Assembly: GCA_017965495.1 (NCBI GenBank) | Contig: JAGCPW010000033.1 | Coordinates: 1 to 40,759 of the forward strand | DNA: 40,759 nucleotides | Source of the DNA: Eubacterium sp. | GTDB taxonomy: Bacteria > Bacillota > Clostridia > Lachnospirales > Lachnospiraceae | Direction: 5' to 3' | In this document: positions 9,860 through 17,596 of the stretch, in pieces | Numbering within the stretch: position 1 is the stretch's first letter | How the letters are laid out: each line of letters begins with the position of its first letter | Position numbers and translations under genes: made by a program | Notes under the pieces: generated by a model | Databases searched by the model: none | Told to the model about the DNA's origin: nothing | What the model saw: only the letters and a program-made list of their open reading frames with translations

Positions 9860-9886
9860 ATGTCTTGGTCAAAAAAAGGGGGCTTT

Positions 9887-10201
9887 ATGCAAGACATTTA
9901 TAAGAGTTCATTGTTATATGATTTCTATGGTGAGTTACTTACTGAACACCAAAAGGAAATATATGAAGATTATGTTTTGAATGATTTGTCTTTGGTGGAG
10001 ATTGCTGAGCAAAAAGGAATCTCTAAACAGGGCGTACATGATCTTATAAAACGATGCGATAAAATCTTAAATGAGTATGAAGCTAAATTAAAGCTTATTG
10101 AAAAGTTTAATGACACTAAAAAAGATATTGAAAAAATCTGTAAAATTACTGACGATGATGAGATTAAACAGATTGCAGAAAGTATTTTAGAAAACTATTA
10201 G
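9887..10201 (+). CDS. ylxM: SRP-associated DNA-binding protein YlxM
   Basis: YlxM/p13-like proteins are small helix-turn-helix proteins encoded directly before ffh in Firmicutes and Mollicutes; in streptococci a YlxM protein associates with SRP. The 104-residue protein has a sigma-70 region 4-like HTH: LTEHQKEIYEDYVLND followed by SLVEIAEQKGISKQGVHDLI. The ATG at 9887 is chosen because of the GGGGG site at 9878-9882; an earlier in-frame start at 9860 has no ribosome site and would fall at the transcription start. The stop TAG (10199-10201) overlaps the GAGG site of ffh. Confidence 0.92.
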   Translation: MQDIYKSSLLYDFYGELLTEHQKEIYEDYVLNDLSLVEIAEQKGISKQGVHDLIKRCDKILNEYEAKLKLIEKFNDTKKDIEKICKITDDDEIKQIAESILENY

Positions 10202-10212
10202 AGGTATGAATT

Positions 10213-11559
10213 TTGGCATTTGAAAGTTTATCTGACAAATTACAAAATATATTTAAAGGCTTAAGGAGCAAAGGAAAACTTACAGAAGATGATATTAAAG
10301 CATCTATGAAAGAAGTTAAAATTGCTTTGTTAGAAGCTGATGTCAATTTCAAGGTAGTTAAGAACTTTATAAAAGATGTTACCGAGAAGTCTTTGGGTGA
10401 GGAAGTTATGAATTCTCTCACACCAGGACAAATGGTAATTAAGATTGTTAATGAAGAGTTAACAGATCTTATGGGTTCAGAAACTACAGAGCTTACACTT
10501 AAAAATGGTAACGAGATATCTGTCATTATGATGATGGGTCTTCAAGGTGCTGGTAAGACTACTACAGCATCCAAGATTGCTGGAAAGCTTAAAGCAGAGG
10601 GAAGAAAACCATTACTAGTGGCACTTGATATATACAGACCAGCAGCCATTGAACAGTTGAAAGTAAATGGCGAAAAACAAGACATTCCAGTATTTTCGAT
10701 GGGAGATAAAAACAAACCTGTCGATATAGCAAAAGCATCTATTGAACATGCCAAGCAGAACAATTACAATACAGTTATTTTTGATACGGCTGGAAGACTT
10801 CACATAGATGAAGATATGATGAGTGAGTTAGTTGAAATCAAAAATGCTATTGAGATTGATGATGCTGTGTTAGTGGTTGATGCTATGACAGGACAGGATG
10901 CTGTCAATGTGGCTAAAGAGTTTGATGAAAAGATTGGCATCGATGGAATTATCGTCACAAAGCTTGACGGTGATACAAGAGGTGGTGCCGCATTATCAAT
11001 TAAAGCTATCACTGGTAAACCTATCTTGTACGTTGGTATGGGAGAAAAACTTTCTGACCTAGAACAGTTTTATCCAGACAGAATGGCTTCAAGAATTCTA
11101 GGAATGGGAGATGTTTTATCTCTTATAGAAAAGGCTGAACAAACTATTGATGAAGAGAAAGCCAAAGAGATGGAATCCCGTCTTAAGAAGGCAGAGTTTA
11201 CTTATGATGATTATCTAGAATATATGGGCCAAATAAACAATATGGGTGGACTTTCTTCTATATTAAAGATGATGCCTGGTATGGGTAATAAAGTATCAGA
11301 AGATATGTTACCTAGTGAAAAACAGCTTACACAAATTGAAGCAATCATTTATTCAATGACACCTGAAGAAAGAAACAATCCAGATTTGATTAACCCATCA
11401 AGAAAAAGAAGGATTGCAGATGGTGCTGGTGTAGATGTGGCTCAAGTTAATCGTTTAACTAAACAGTTTGAACAAGCCAAGAAGATGATGAAAAACATGA
11501 ATGGTATGATGGGTGGCAAAAAAGGAATGAAAGGTATGAAGTTACCTTTTGGATTTTAA
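10213..11559 (+). CDS. ffh: Signal recognition particle protein Ffh
   Basis: Ffh binds 4.5S/scRNA and the signal sequences of nascent membrane and secreted proteins, then docks with FtsY. The 448-residue protein has an N domain and a G domain with P-loop GLQGAGKTTTASK from residue 109, DTAGRLHIDE and TKLDGDTRGG. A methionine-rich M domain (about residues 300-448) ends with MKNMNGMMGGKKGMKGMKLP. The start is a TTG at 10213, preceded by GAGG at 10201-10204 with 8 bases spacing; it gives MAFESLSDKLQ, which matches the usual N-terminus of the family. The nearest ATG (10206) is out of frame and opens a five-codon dead end. Confidence 0.96.
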   Translation: MAFESLSDKLQNIFKGLRSKGKLTEDDIKASMKEVKIALLEADVNFKVVKNFIKDVTEKSLGEEVMNSLTPGQMVIKIVNEELTDLMGSETTELTLKNGNEISVIMMMGLQGAGKTTTASKIAGKLKAEGRKPLLVALDIYRPAAIEQLKVNGEKQDIPVFSMGDKNKPVDIAKASIEHAKQNNYNTVIFDTAGRLHIDEDMMSELVEIKNAIEIDDAVLVVDAMTGQDAVNVAKEFDEKIGIDGIIVTKLDGDTRGGAALSIKAITGKPILYVGMGEKLSDLEQFYPDRMASRILGMGDVLSLIEKAEQTIDEEKAKEMESRLKKAEFTYDDYLEYMGQINNMGGLSSILKMMPGMGNKVSEDMLPSEKQLTQIEAIIYSMTPEERNNPDLINPSRKRRIADGAGVDVAQVNRLTKQFEQAKKMMKNMNGMMGGKKGMKGMKLPFGF

Positions 11560-11568
11560 TTAGTTATC

Positions 11569-11617
11569 TTAGAAATTTGTTTCTAAAAAGAGTTAATCTA
11601 GAAATTAAAATTTCTTG
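11569..11617 (+). repeat. Two adjacent short inverted repeats before rpsP
   Basis: TTAGAAA (11569-11575) and TTTCTAA (11580-11586) form one dyad with a four-base loop. About 15 bases later AGAAATT and AATTTCT (near 11600-11615) form another with the same half-site. They lie in the 91-base gap between ffh and rpsP. They are AT-rich and not followed by T-runs, so I do not call them terminators. They could be leader structure or a protein-binding site; I could not find a convincing promoter in this gap. Confidence 0.4.
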
Positions 11618-11650
11618 ATATATATTTACAAATTATTTGGAGGTAGAAAA

Positions 11651-11896
11651 ATGGCAGTAAAAATCAGATTAAAGAGAATGGGTAAAAAGAAAGCTCCTTT
11701 TTACAGAATCGTTGTAGCTGATTCTAGATCACCAAGAGATGGTAGATTTATCGAAGAAATCGGTACATATGATCCAAGCAAAGACCCTAGTGTATTTGAC
11801 GTAAATGAGGAGTCTGTAAAGAAATGGTTAGCTACAGGAGCTAAGCCAACTGAAACTGTTGGAAAGCTTTTGAAGATTGCCGGTATTGAAAAATAA
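11651..11896 (+). CDS. rpsP: Small-subunit ribosomal protein S16 (bS16)
   Basis: This 81-residue protein is ribosomal protein S16, needed for assembly of the 5' domain of the 30S subunit. It begins with the invariant [20 protein letters not shown] and continues with the [20 protein letters not shown] stretch that defines the family. GGAGG at 11639-11643 selects the ATG at 11651; an upstream in-frame start at 11615 lacks a ribosome site. It begins the conserved rpsP-khpA-rimM-trmD-rplS block. Confidence 0.97.
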   Translation: MAVKIRLKRMGKKKAPFYRIVVADSRSPRDGRFIEEIGTYDPSKDPSVFDVNEESVKKWLATGAKPTETVGKLLKIAGIEK

Positions 11897-11914
11897 TATT
11901 AGGAGGAAGTATTC

Positions 11915-12142
11915 ATGAAAGAATTAGTTGAGACAATTGCTAAAGCACTTGTTGACTCTCCTGATGAAGTTGTTGTGACAGAGACAGAGAATGACAGAGA
12001 AATCGTTGTTATTTTGCATGTTGCAGACGGTGACATGGGCAAAGTTATTGGTAAGCAGGGAAGAATAGCTAAGGCTATCCGCTCAGTTGTAAGAGCAGCT
12101 GCTTCTAAGACTGACAAAAGAGTTAAGGTTGAAATCCAATAA
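11915..12142 (+). CDS. khpA: KH-domain RNA-binding protein KhpA (YlqC)
   Basis: This 75-residue protein is the single-KH-domain RNA-binding protein found between rpsP and rimM in Firmicutes (YlqC/KhpA). The RNA-contacting GxxG loop is seen as VIGKQGR within GDMGKVIGKQGRIAKAIR. KhpA pairs with KhpB/Jag in several Gram-positive bacteria and affects cell growth and division, according to work on the family. AGGAGGA before the ATG gives strong initiation. Confidence 0.94.
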   Translation: MKELVETIAKALVDSPDEVVVTETENDREIVVILHVADGDMGKVIGKQGRIAKAIRSVVRAAASKTDKRVKVEIQ

Positions 12143-12160
12143 TTTGAGCAAGTGTAATTT

Positions 12161-12190
12161 ACTGGGATAGTCCTTTTTGGGCTACCCAGT
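12161..12190 (+). promoter_or_regulatory. Intercistronic hairpin between khpA and rimM
   Basis: ACTGGG (12161-12166) pairs with CCCAGT (12185-12190), and the stem continues inward to the loop TTTTT (12174-12178) with one bulged A and one G-T pair, about 12 pairs in all. No T-run follows it. It may modulate expression between the two halves of the operon or be a processing site. Confidence 0.55.
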
Positions 12191-12212
12191 ATTATGATTT
12201 TAAGGATTAAGA

Positions 12213-12722
12213 ATGTTAGATTATTTTAGAGTAGGTGTGATAGCAAATTCACACGGAGTAAAAGGCGAGGTAAAAGTTTATCCAACTACGGATGATGTAA
12301 ATCGCTTTAAAGATCTAGAAACTATATATTTGGATGAAAATGGTACTTACAAAGAACTACACATCAAGAGTGTTAAGTTCGTTAAAAATATGGTAGTTCT
12401 AGGTTTTGAAGAATACAACAATATGAATGACATCTTAGGATTAAAAGGAATGGATCTTTATGTAGATAGAGAAAATGCTATTCCTTTAAAAGAAGGTGAA
12501 TTTTATGTTGCAGATATGGTAGGTGCTGATATTGTAACAGATGATGGAAATCATTTTGGCACACTTAAAGATATTATTAAGACAGGCGCCAACGATGTCT
12601 ATGTTATAGATTCTGATGATGGAAAAGAAGTTTTATTCCCATCTATTCCAGAATGTATATTGGAAAAAGATTTAGACAATAAAGTAATTAAAGTTCATAT
12701 AATGGATGGATTGTTAGATTAG
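12213..12722 (+). CDS. rimM: 16S rRNA processing protein RimM
   Basis: RimM binds S19 and helps mature the head of the 30S subunit. The 169-residue length is normal. The N-terminal domain begins with VGVIANSHGVKGEVKVYP, the family signature. A PRC-barrel domain follows after about residue 95 (EGEFYVADMVGADIV to VLFPSIPECI). AAGGA at 12202-12206 serves the ATG. The stop lies two bases before the trmD ATG. Confidence 0.96.
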   Translation: MLDYFRVGVIANSHGVKGEVKVYPTTDDVNRFKDLETIYLDENGTYKELHIKSVKFVKNMVVLGFEEYNNMNDILGLKGMDLYVDRENAIPLKEGEFYVADMVGADIVTDDGNHFGTLKDIIKTGANDVYVIDSDDGKEVLFPSIPECILEKDLDNKVIKVHIMDGLLD

Positions 12723-12724
12723 TT

Positions 12725-13456
12725 ATGAATTTTTATGTTTTGACGCTGTTTCCGGAAATGATACAAGAGGCAGTTATGACAAGTATCACTGGAAGAGCAA
12801 TAACTGATGAAAAAATTAGCGTAAAAGCTATTAATATAAGAGACTATGCTGATAATGATTATGGTCAGATAGATGATTATCCATATGGTGGAGGTGCTGG
12901 TATGGTAATGCAAGCGCCACCTATTTACGATGCATATCAAGATATCGTAAAGGAACTTGGTTATAAGCCTAGAGTTATCTATATGACCCCACAGGGTAAA
13001 ACCTATGAGCAAGCGGATGTTAAATCCTTTGCCGAAGAAAAAGATATAGTAATTCTTTGTGGTCATTATGAAGGTGTAGACGAGAGAGTACTTGAAGAGA
13101 TAGTCACTGATAATATTTCTATTGGCGATTATGTACTAACTGGTGGAGAGTTGCCTGCGCTAGTTGTTATTGATTCAATAACAAGACTTGTCCCAGGTGT
13201 GCTTAACAATGAAGATTCTGCGGCTACAGAAAGCTTTGAAGATGGATTGTTAGAGCATCCACAGTACACAAGACCTGCTGAATTCAACGGCAAAGAAGTG
13301 CCAGAAATACTTTTATCAGGCAATCACGCAAAGATTGATGAATATAGAAGACAAGAATCGCTAAGAAGGACTTATGAGAGAAGACCAGATATGCTAGAAA
13401 AGGCAGATTTGAGCGAAAAAGACCAGGATTTCTTGGATAGTATAAATAAGGATTAA
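12725..13456 (+). CDS. trmD: tRNA (guanine-37-N1)-methyltransferase TrmD
   Basis: TrmD methylates G37 next to the anticodon of several tRNAs using S-adenosylmethionine, which prevents frameshifting. The 243-residue protein is a SPOUT-fold enzyme. Visible motifs are DDYPYGGGAGMVM, the knot segments YMTPQGK and LCGHYEGVDERV, and SIGDYVLTGGELPALV. The C-terminal domain has the usual EHPQYTRP stretch. It follows rimM after two bases and precedes rplS, the conserved order. Confidence 0.97.
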   Translation: MNFYVLTLFPEMIQEAVMTSITGRAITDEKISVKAINIRDYADNDYGQIDDYPYGGGAGMVMQAPPIYDAYQDIVKELGYKPRVIYMTPQGKTYEQADVKSFAEEKDIVILCGHYEGVDERVLEEIVTDNISIGDYVLTGGELPALVVIDSITRLVPGVLNNEDSAATESFEDGLLEHPQYTRPAEFNGKEVPEILLSGNHAKIDEYRRQESLRRTYERRPDMLEKADLSEKDQDFLDSINKD

Positions 13457-13470
13457 ACAGTAATTTATTC

Positions 13471-13499
13471 TTGCACATAGCCCTTATATGTGTTAGTAT
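13471..13499 (+). promoter_or_regulatory. Internal promoter of rplS
   Basis: TTGCAC (13471-13476) and TAGTAT (13494-13499) are 17 bases apart, and TG at 13491-13492 gives an extended -10 element. Transcription would start near 13506, leaving a leader of about 70 bases. It would give L19 an mRNA separate from the rpsP operon. Confidence 0.65.
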
Positions 13500-13519
13500 A
13501 CATAATGCTGTATTAATAA

Positions 13520-13560
13520 AAGATGGTCCTCTGTTACAAATGTATTAAGAACATCGTAAT
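13520..13560 (+). ncRNA. Candidate L19 autoregulatory leader
   Basis: Firmicutes often carry a short structured leader before rplS that is thought to bind L19 (the L19 leader family in Rfam). Here GATGGTC (13522-13528) can pair with GAACATC (13549-13555), one G-A mismatch apart, around the conserved-looking CTCTGTTACAAATG. An alternative pairing is ATGT (13540-13543) with ACAT (13551-13554). I assign it from position and resemblance remembered from the family; a covariance search would decide. Confidence 0.5.
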
Positions 13561-13577
13561 AAAAAAGGAGGCAAATT

Positions 13578-14243
13578 ATGGCAGATGAAAAGAAAGATGT
13601 TGTAGAAGAAGTTAAAGAAGATCTTGCTGAAGCAGCTGAAGAAGTAGCTGAAAAGGTTGAAGAGACTGTTGAAGAAGTGAAAGAAGCTGTAGAAGAAGCA
13701 GTGGAGACTGTGGATGAAGCGGCTGAAGAAGCTGAAGCAGAGGTTGAAGAAGCTGTAGAAGAAGATGCAGCTGAAGAAACTGAAACTACAGAAGAGGCTG
13801 AAGAAGCTACAGAAGAAACTGAGGAAGCAGAAGAAACTGCTGAAGAAACTGAAGAAGCTCCAGCTGAAGAAGAAAAGAAAGAAAAAGTTCCAGTTAAGAC
13901 TCATGAATTAATTAAGGATATCGAAGAATCACAGAAGAAAGAAGTTGCAGACTTCAAAGTAGGTGATACTATTGTGGTATCAGCTAAGATTGTGGAAGGT
14001 AACCGTGAAAGAATTCAGAAGTTTTAAGGACTTGTAATTAAAAAGCAAGGCGGCGGAAACAGAACAACATTCACTGTAAGAAAAGATTCAAACGGTGTAG
14101 GTGTTGAGAAAACTTGGCCATTATACTCACCAACAATCGCTAAGATTGAGGTAGTAAGAGAAGGTAAGGTTAGACGTGCTAAACTTAACTACATTAAGGC
14201 TAGAGTTGGTAAAGCTGCTAAGGTAAGAGAATTAGTTAAATAA
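13578..14243 (+). pseudogene. rplS: Ribosomal protein L19 (bL19) with acidic N-terminal extension and in-frame stop
   Basis: L19 sits at the 30S-50S interface. The frame from 13578 is opened by AAAAAAGGAGG and encodes two parts. Residues 1-106 are an extension absent from ordinary L19 (about 115 residues): 45 Glu and 5 Asp in the first 100 residues, no aromatic residues, much Ala, Val and Thr. From about residue 107 it is clear L19 (THELIKDIEESQKKE, GNRERIQKF). A TAA at 14025-14027 then replaces the glutamate of the conserved Phe-Glu-Gly. The rest, [19 protein letters not shown] to [10 protein letters not shown], is intact in the same frame to the TAA at 14241-14243. It contains no ATG, GTG or TTG codon in frame. 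As written the gene gives 149 residues instead of 221. One G-to-T change in GAA explains it, either a sequence error, a fresh mutation or recoding. Confidence 0.85.
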
Positions 14244-14252
14244 GAACTTTTT

Positions 14253-14285
14253 AAGGAACGAGATATACTCGTTCCTTTCTTTTTG
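14253..14285 (+). terminator. Intrinsic terminator after rplS
   Basis: AAGGAACGAG (14253-14262) pairs perfectly with CTCGTTCCTT (14268-14277) around the loop ATATA, followed by TCTTTTTG. It ends the rpsP-rplS transcript. Confidence 0.9.
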
Positions 14286-14294
14286 TGTTATTAT
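14286..14294 (+). promoter_or_regulatory. Possible extended -10 promoter before rbgA
   Basis: TGTTATTAT (TG at 14286-14287, TATTAT at 14289-14294) looks like an extended -10 element. No good -35 box is present at the right distance, since that position lies in the terminator stem. A promoter is expected here because the terminator just upstream is strong. Confidence 0.35.
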
Positions 14295-14321
14295 ATTAAG
14301 GGTGCGAAAGGAAGGAATAAT

Positions 14322-15158
14322 ATGGATTATCAATGGTATCCGGGCCATATGACAAAGGCCATCAGACAAATGAGAGAAGATATTAAATTGGTAGACCTAG
14401 TGATCGAATTATTAGATGCTAGGATTCCTTTGAGTAGCCGAAATCCAGATATCGATAACCTTGGACAAAACAAATCGCGCCTTGTAATTCTAAACAAAGC
14501 AGATCTAGCTGATGAATCACAAAACAATTTGTGGGACAAATATTTCAAAGACAAAGGTTACACAGTTCTTAAAGTAGATTCTAGAGTTAATTCTCTTGCG
14601 AAAATTGTTGATAGAGCAATTGAGGAAGCTTGCAAAGAAAAGATAGAGGCTAATAAGAAAAAGGGAATTAATAGACCGATAAGAGCTATGGTAGTTGGAA
14701 TTCCTAATGTTGGAAAGTCTACTTTTATTAATTCTTATGCTAAAAGATCTGTTGCAAAAACAGGAAATAAGCCGGGTGTAACAAAAGGAAAACAGTGGAT
14801 AAAGATTGGTAAGAATCTAGAACTATTAGATACTCCAGGAATTCTATGGCCTAAGTTTGACGATGAACAAATTGGACTTAATTTAGCTTTGGTAGGTTCT
14901 ATGAATGATAACAATTTAGATGCTGCAGAACTTGCTTTTCAGTTTATTAAAATGACAAGGGAAAATTATCCTGACATATTAAAGGATAGATTTAATATAG
15001 AAGGGAACGAAGATATTGTAGAAGAAATGTATCAGGTGGCTGATGTTAGAAACTGTAAGTTGCCGGGCAATAAACTAGACTTAGACAAAGCTTCAAAAAT
15101 AATTCTAGATGAGTTTAGAAGCGGCAAACTTGGAAAGATAACACTAGATAGGATTTAA
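14322..15158 (+). CDS. rbgA: Ribosome biogenesis GTPase RbgA (YlqF)
   Basis: RbgA is a GTPase required for a late step of 50S assembly. The 278-residue protein is circularly permuted: the G4 motif NKADLAD comes first (about residue 60), then the P-loop GIPNVGKSTFIN, then DTPGILWPK. The N-terminal DYQWYPGHMTKA is the family signature. The ATG at 14322 is chosen for AAAGGAAGG at 14307-14314 and because the protein then starts as its relatives do; an upstream in-frame start at 14283 lies in the terminator. It precedes rnhB by one base, the usual pairing. Confidence 0.95.
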   Translation: MDYQWYPGHMTKAIRQMREDIKLVDLVIELLDARIPLSSRNPDIDNLGQNKSRLVILNKADLADESQNNLWDKYFKDKGYTVLKVDSRVNSLAKIVDRAIEEACKEKIEANKKKGINRPIRAMVVGIPNVGKSTFINSYAKRSVAKTGNKPGVTKGKQWIKIGKNLELLDTPGILWPKFDDEQIGLNLALVGSMNDNNLDAAELAFQFIKMTRENYPDILKDRFNIEGNEDIVEEMYQVADVRNCKLPGNKLDLDKASKIILDEFRSGKLGKITLDRI

Positions 15159-15159
15159 T

Positions 15160-15915
15160 ATGAATAGTATTTCTGATATTAAAATTGAATTAAATGAATG
15201 CAAGTTTGAGTCATTGAATGATTTTATTTCAAAATACTCTGGCGATGAACGTGCAGGTGTTAAAGCACTAGTAAAAAAAGCGAACAAACAAATTACTGAT
15301 TATAAAAAAGAACTAGAAAGAATTGATAAATTATCATTCTATGAGAAGAAGTTTAGAGACTATGAGTATATCTGCGGTGTGGATGAAGTGGGACGCGGTC
15401 CTTTGGCTGGTCCTGTGGTGGCAGGTGCAGTTATTTTGCCGAAAGATTGCGACATACTATACATTAACGATTCTAAAAAACTATCAGCTAAAAAGCGTGA
15501 AGAGTTATATGATGAAATTACATCTAAAGCGGTGGCATGGGCTACAGCTTTGTGCACTCCAGAGGAGATTGACGCTATAAACATTTTGCAAGCTACATAT
15601 AATGCTATGAAAATGGCTATTCATCAGTTGAATCCTCAACCTAATCTTTTGCTAAACGATGCAGTTAAAATACCTGATTTAGATATTAAACAAGTTCCAA
15701 TCATTCGCGGTGATAGTTCAAGTATATCGATTGGAGCAGCTAGTATTGTGGCTAAAGTTACAAGAGATAGAATGATGGTGGAATACGATAAGATTTATCC
15801 AGGTTATGATTTTGCATCTAATAAGGGATACGGCTCAGCCAAACATATAGAGGCTATAAAAAATTTGGGACCGACACCAATACACAGAAAAACATTTATT
15901 AAAAATTTCATATAA
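15160..15915 (+). CDS. rnhB: Ribonuclease HII
   Basis: RNase HII removes RNA from RNA-DNA hybrids, including single ribonucleotides in DNA. The 251-residue protein has the signature VDEVGRGPLAGPVV, with catalytic Asp75 and Glu76, then NDSKKLSAKKRE and a later acidic residue at Asp167 (LLNDAVKIP). An N-terminal extension of about 65 residues before the catalytic domain resembles the longer Firmicutes form that helps bind the hybrid. The start follows the rbgA stop by one base and its ribosome site is weak, so coupling is likely. Confidence 0.95.
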   Translation: MNSISDIKIELNECKFESLNDFISKYSGDERAGVKALVKKANKQITDYKKELERIDKLSFYEKKFRDYEYICGVDEVGRGPLAGPVVAGAVILPKDCDILYINDSKKLSAKKREELYDEITSKAVAWATALCTPEEIDAINILQATYNAMKMAIHQLNPQPNLLLNDAVKIPDLDIKQVPIIRGDSSSISIGAASIVAKVTRDRMMVEYDKIYPGYDFASNKGYGSAKHIEAIKNLGPTPIHRKTFIKNFI

Positions 15916-15932
15916 GTACAAAGGGGGATTGT

Positions 15933-16280
15933 ATGAATACGAGAGTAGTTGGAAGTCTACAGGAAGATATTGCCATTTCGTATTTGAAAGAAAATGGTTT
16001 TGAAATATTAGAACGTAACTTCAAATGCAAAATAGGCGAGATCGATGTTATTGCAAAGAAAGACAATATCATTCGCTTTATAGAAATTAAATATAGAAAA
16101 AGTAATGTGGCAGGCGGAGTGTTTCACGCAATAAGCCAAAAGAAGCTCATTAAGATTTCTAAAATCGCTAACTTTTACATTATGATAAATGGACTTACTA
16201 ATTCTATGTTTAGTATAGATGCACTTTTAATAGAAAACACTGAGATAACGTATTTAGAAAATATATTTGGTGGAATGTAA
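15933..16280 (+). CDS. yraN: YraN family (UPF0102) nuclease-like protein
   Basis: This 115-residue protein belongs to UPF0102, a restriction-endonuclease-like fold of unclear cellular role usually next to rnhB. The PD-(D/E)xK-type residues are visible as Glu36 and Asp38 in KIGEIDVIAKK and Glu51-Ile-Lys53 in FIEIKYRK. AAGGGGG lies before the ATG. The stop overlaps the next ATG by one base (TAATG). Confidence 0.92.
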   Translation: MNTRVVGSLQEDIAISYLKENGFEILERNFKCKIGEIDVIAKKDNIIRFIEIKYRKSNVAGGVFHAISQKKLIKISKIANFYIMINGLTNSMFSIDALLIENTEITYLENIFGGM

Positions 16281-17596
16281 TGAAAAAGCATTTAATTAAA
16301 GATGTAGTAGAAAATTCCATAGCAGATCAACTAGAAATTAAAAGCGGCGATTATCTAGTATCAATCGATGGTAATGAGATTAAAGATATTTTTGATTACC
16401 ATCTTTTTAGTGAGTCATCAGAACTCACTGTAGAGATAGAAGATGCAGATGGTGAGATTTGGGAGATTGATATAGAAAAAGACGAAGATGAAGATTTAGG
16501 ATTCATTTTCGATAACAGTTTGCTTGATGAATATAAATCTTGTACTAACCAATGTATCTTTTGCTTTATTGATCAAATGCCACCAGGTATGAGAGAAACA
16601 TTGTACTTTAAAGATGATGATTCAAGGTTATCTTTTATTCAAGGTAACTATGTCACTCTAACTAATATGACAGACGACGATGTGGATAGAATAGTTAGAT
16701 ATAATTTATCTCCTATCAATATTTCAGTCCACACAATGGATAAAGAATTAAGATGCAAAATGCTTAATAACAGATTTGCCGGAGAAAAGTTAGATTACAT
16801 TAATAGACTTAATGAAAATAATATTACAATGAACGCTCAGATTGTTCTTTGTAAAGGATACAACGACAAAGAAGAACTAGATAAGACATTAGAAAAAATG
16901 ATGCCTTACGTTCCGAATATGAAGAGCTGTTCTGTAGTGCCAGCAGGTCTTACAAAGTATCGTGAGGGATTGGCAAAACTTGAACCTTTTACTAAAGAAG
17001 AAGCTAAAGAAGTTATAGCTCAAGTTGATAAATGGCAAAAAGTATTTAAAGAAAAGTATGGCATAAATTATGTTTATGCTGCCGATGAGTTTTATATGAT
17101 GTCAGATACACCTATTCCAGACGAGGATTATTATGATGGATATCCTCAAATAGAAAATGGAGTGGGTATGACAAGGTCGTACCTTAATGAATTTTATGAG
17201 CATTTGGAAGATTACTCTGGCGATGATAGAACTAGAGATTTAACAGTAGTGACAGGTGAACTTTTCTACAAGTGTAGTTTGGAAATGGCTGATGCTATAA
17301 ATAAAAAATATCCTAATGTAAATATAAGAGTTTATAGCATAATTAATGATTTCTTTGGACATTCAATAACAGTTACTGGACTTTTGACCGGACAAGATAT
17401 TATCAACCAATTGAAAGATAAAGAATTGGGTGATGAGGTATTACTTCCTGCCAATACACTTAAACATGGAGAAGATGTATTCTTGGATGATGTCACTTTA
17501 GACGAGTTAAAAGAAGTTTTACAAACAACACCTATTATTGTAAAATCTAATGGGAAAGATTTTATAGACAAAGTACTAGGAGAAGACAATGAGTAA
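16280..17596 (+). CDS. DUF512 / radical SAM-like iron-sulfur protein with PDZ-like N-terminus
   Basis: This 438-residue protein belongs to the DUF512 family (COG1625, related to NifB/MoaA-type Fe-S oxidoreductases), commonly encoded next to der in Clostridia. Residues 1-70 look like a PDZ-type fold ([20 protein letters not shown]). A cluster motif CTNQCIFC gives Cys88, Cys92 and Cys95, the radical-SAM CxxxCxxC spacing, in the phrase [19 protein letters not shown]. The C-terminal DUF512 region includes [12 protein letters not shown] and VVTGELFY. No biochemical function is established to my knowledge. It overlaps der by 8 bases. Confidence 0.9.
   Translation: MKKHLIKDVVENSIADQLEIKSGDYLVSIDGNEIKDIFDYHLFSESSELTVEIEDADGEIWEIDIEKDEDEDLGFIFDNSLLDEYKSCTNQCIFCFIDQMPPGMRETLYFKDDDSRLSFIQGNYVTLTNMTDDDVDRIVRYNLSPINISVHTMDKELRCKMLNNRFAGEKLDYINRLNENNITMNAQIVLCKGYNDKEELDKTLEKMMPYVPNMKSCSVVPAGLTKYREGLAKLEPFTKEEAKEVIAQVDKWQKVFKEKYGINYVYAADEFYMMSDTPIPDEDYYDGYPQIENGVGMTRSYLNEFYEHLEDYSGDDRTRDLTVVTGELFYKCSLEMADAINKKYPNVNIRVYSIINDFFGHSITVTGLLTGQDIINQLKDKELGDEVLLPANTLKHGEDVFLDDVTLDELKEVLQTTPIIVKSNGKDFIDKVLGEDNE

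Noticed and set aside
13545-13904. A 119-codon minus-strand open frame rich in Phe and Ser opposite rplS
   Set aside because: It is the antisense shadow of the Glu-rich GAA/GAG codons of the L19 extension, has no ribosome site and resembles no protein.
14028-14243. Separate short gene for the second half of L19
   Set aside because: There is no ATG, GTG or TTG in frame and no ribosome site after the TAA, so it is not an independent gene but the remainder of rplS.
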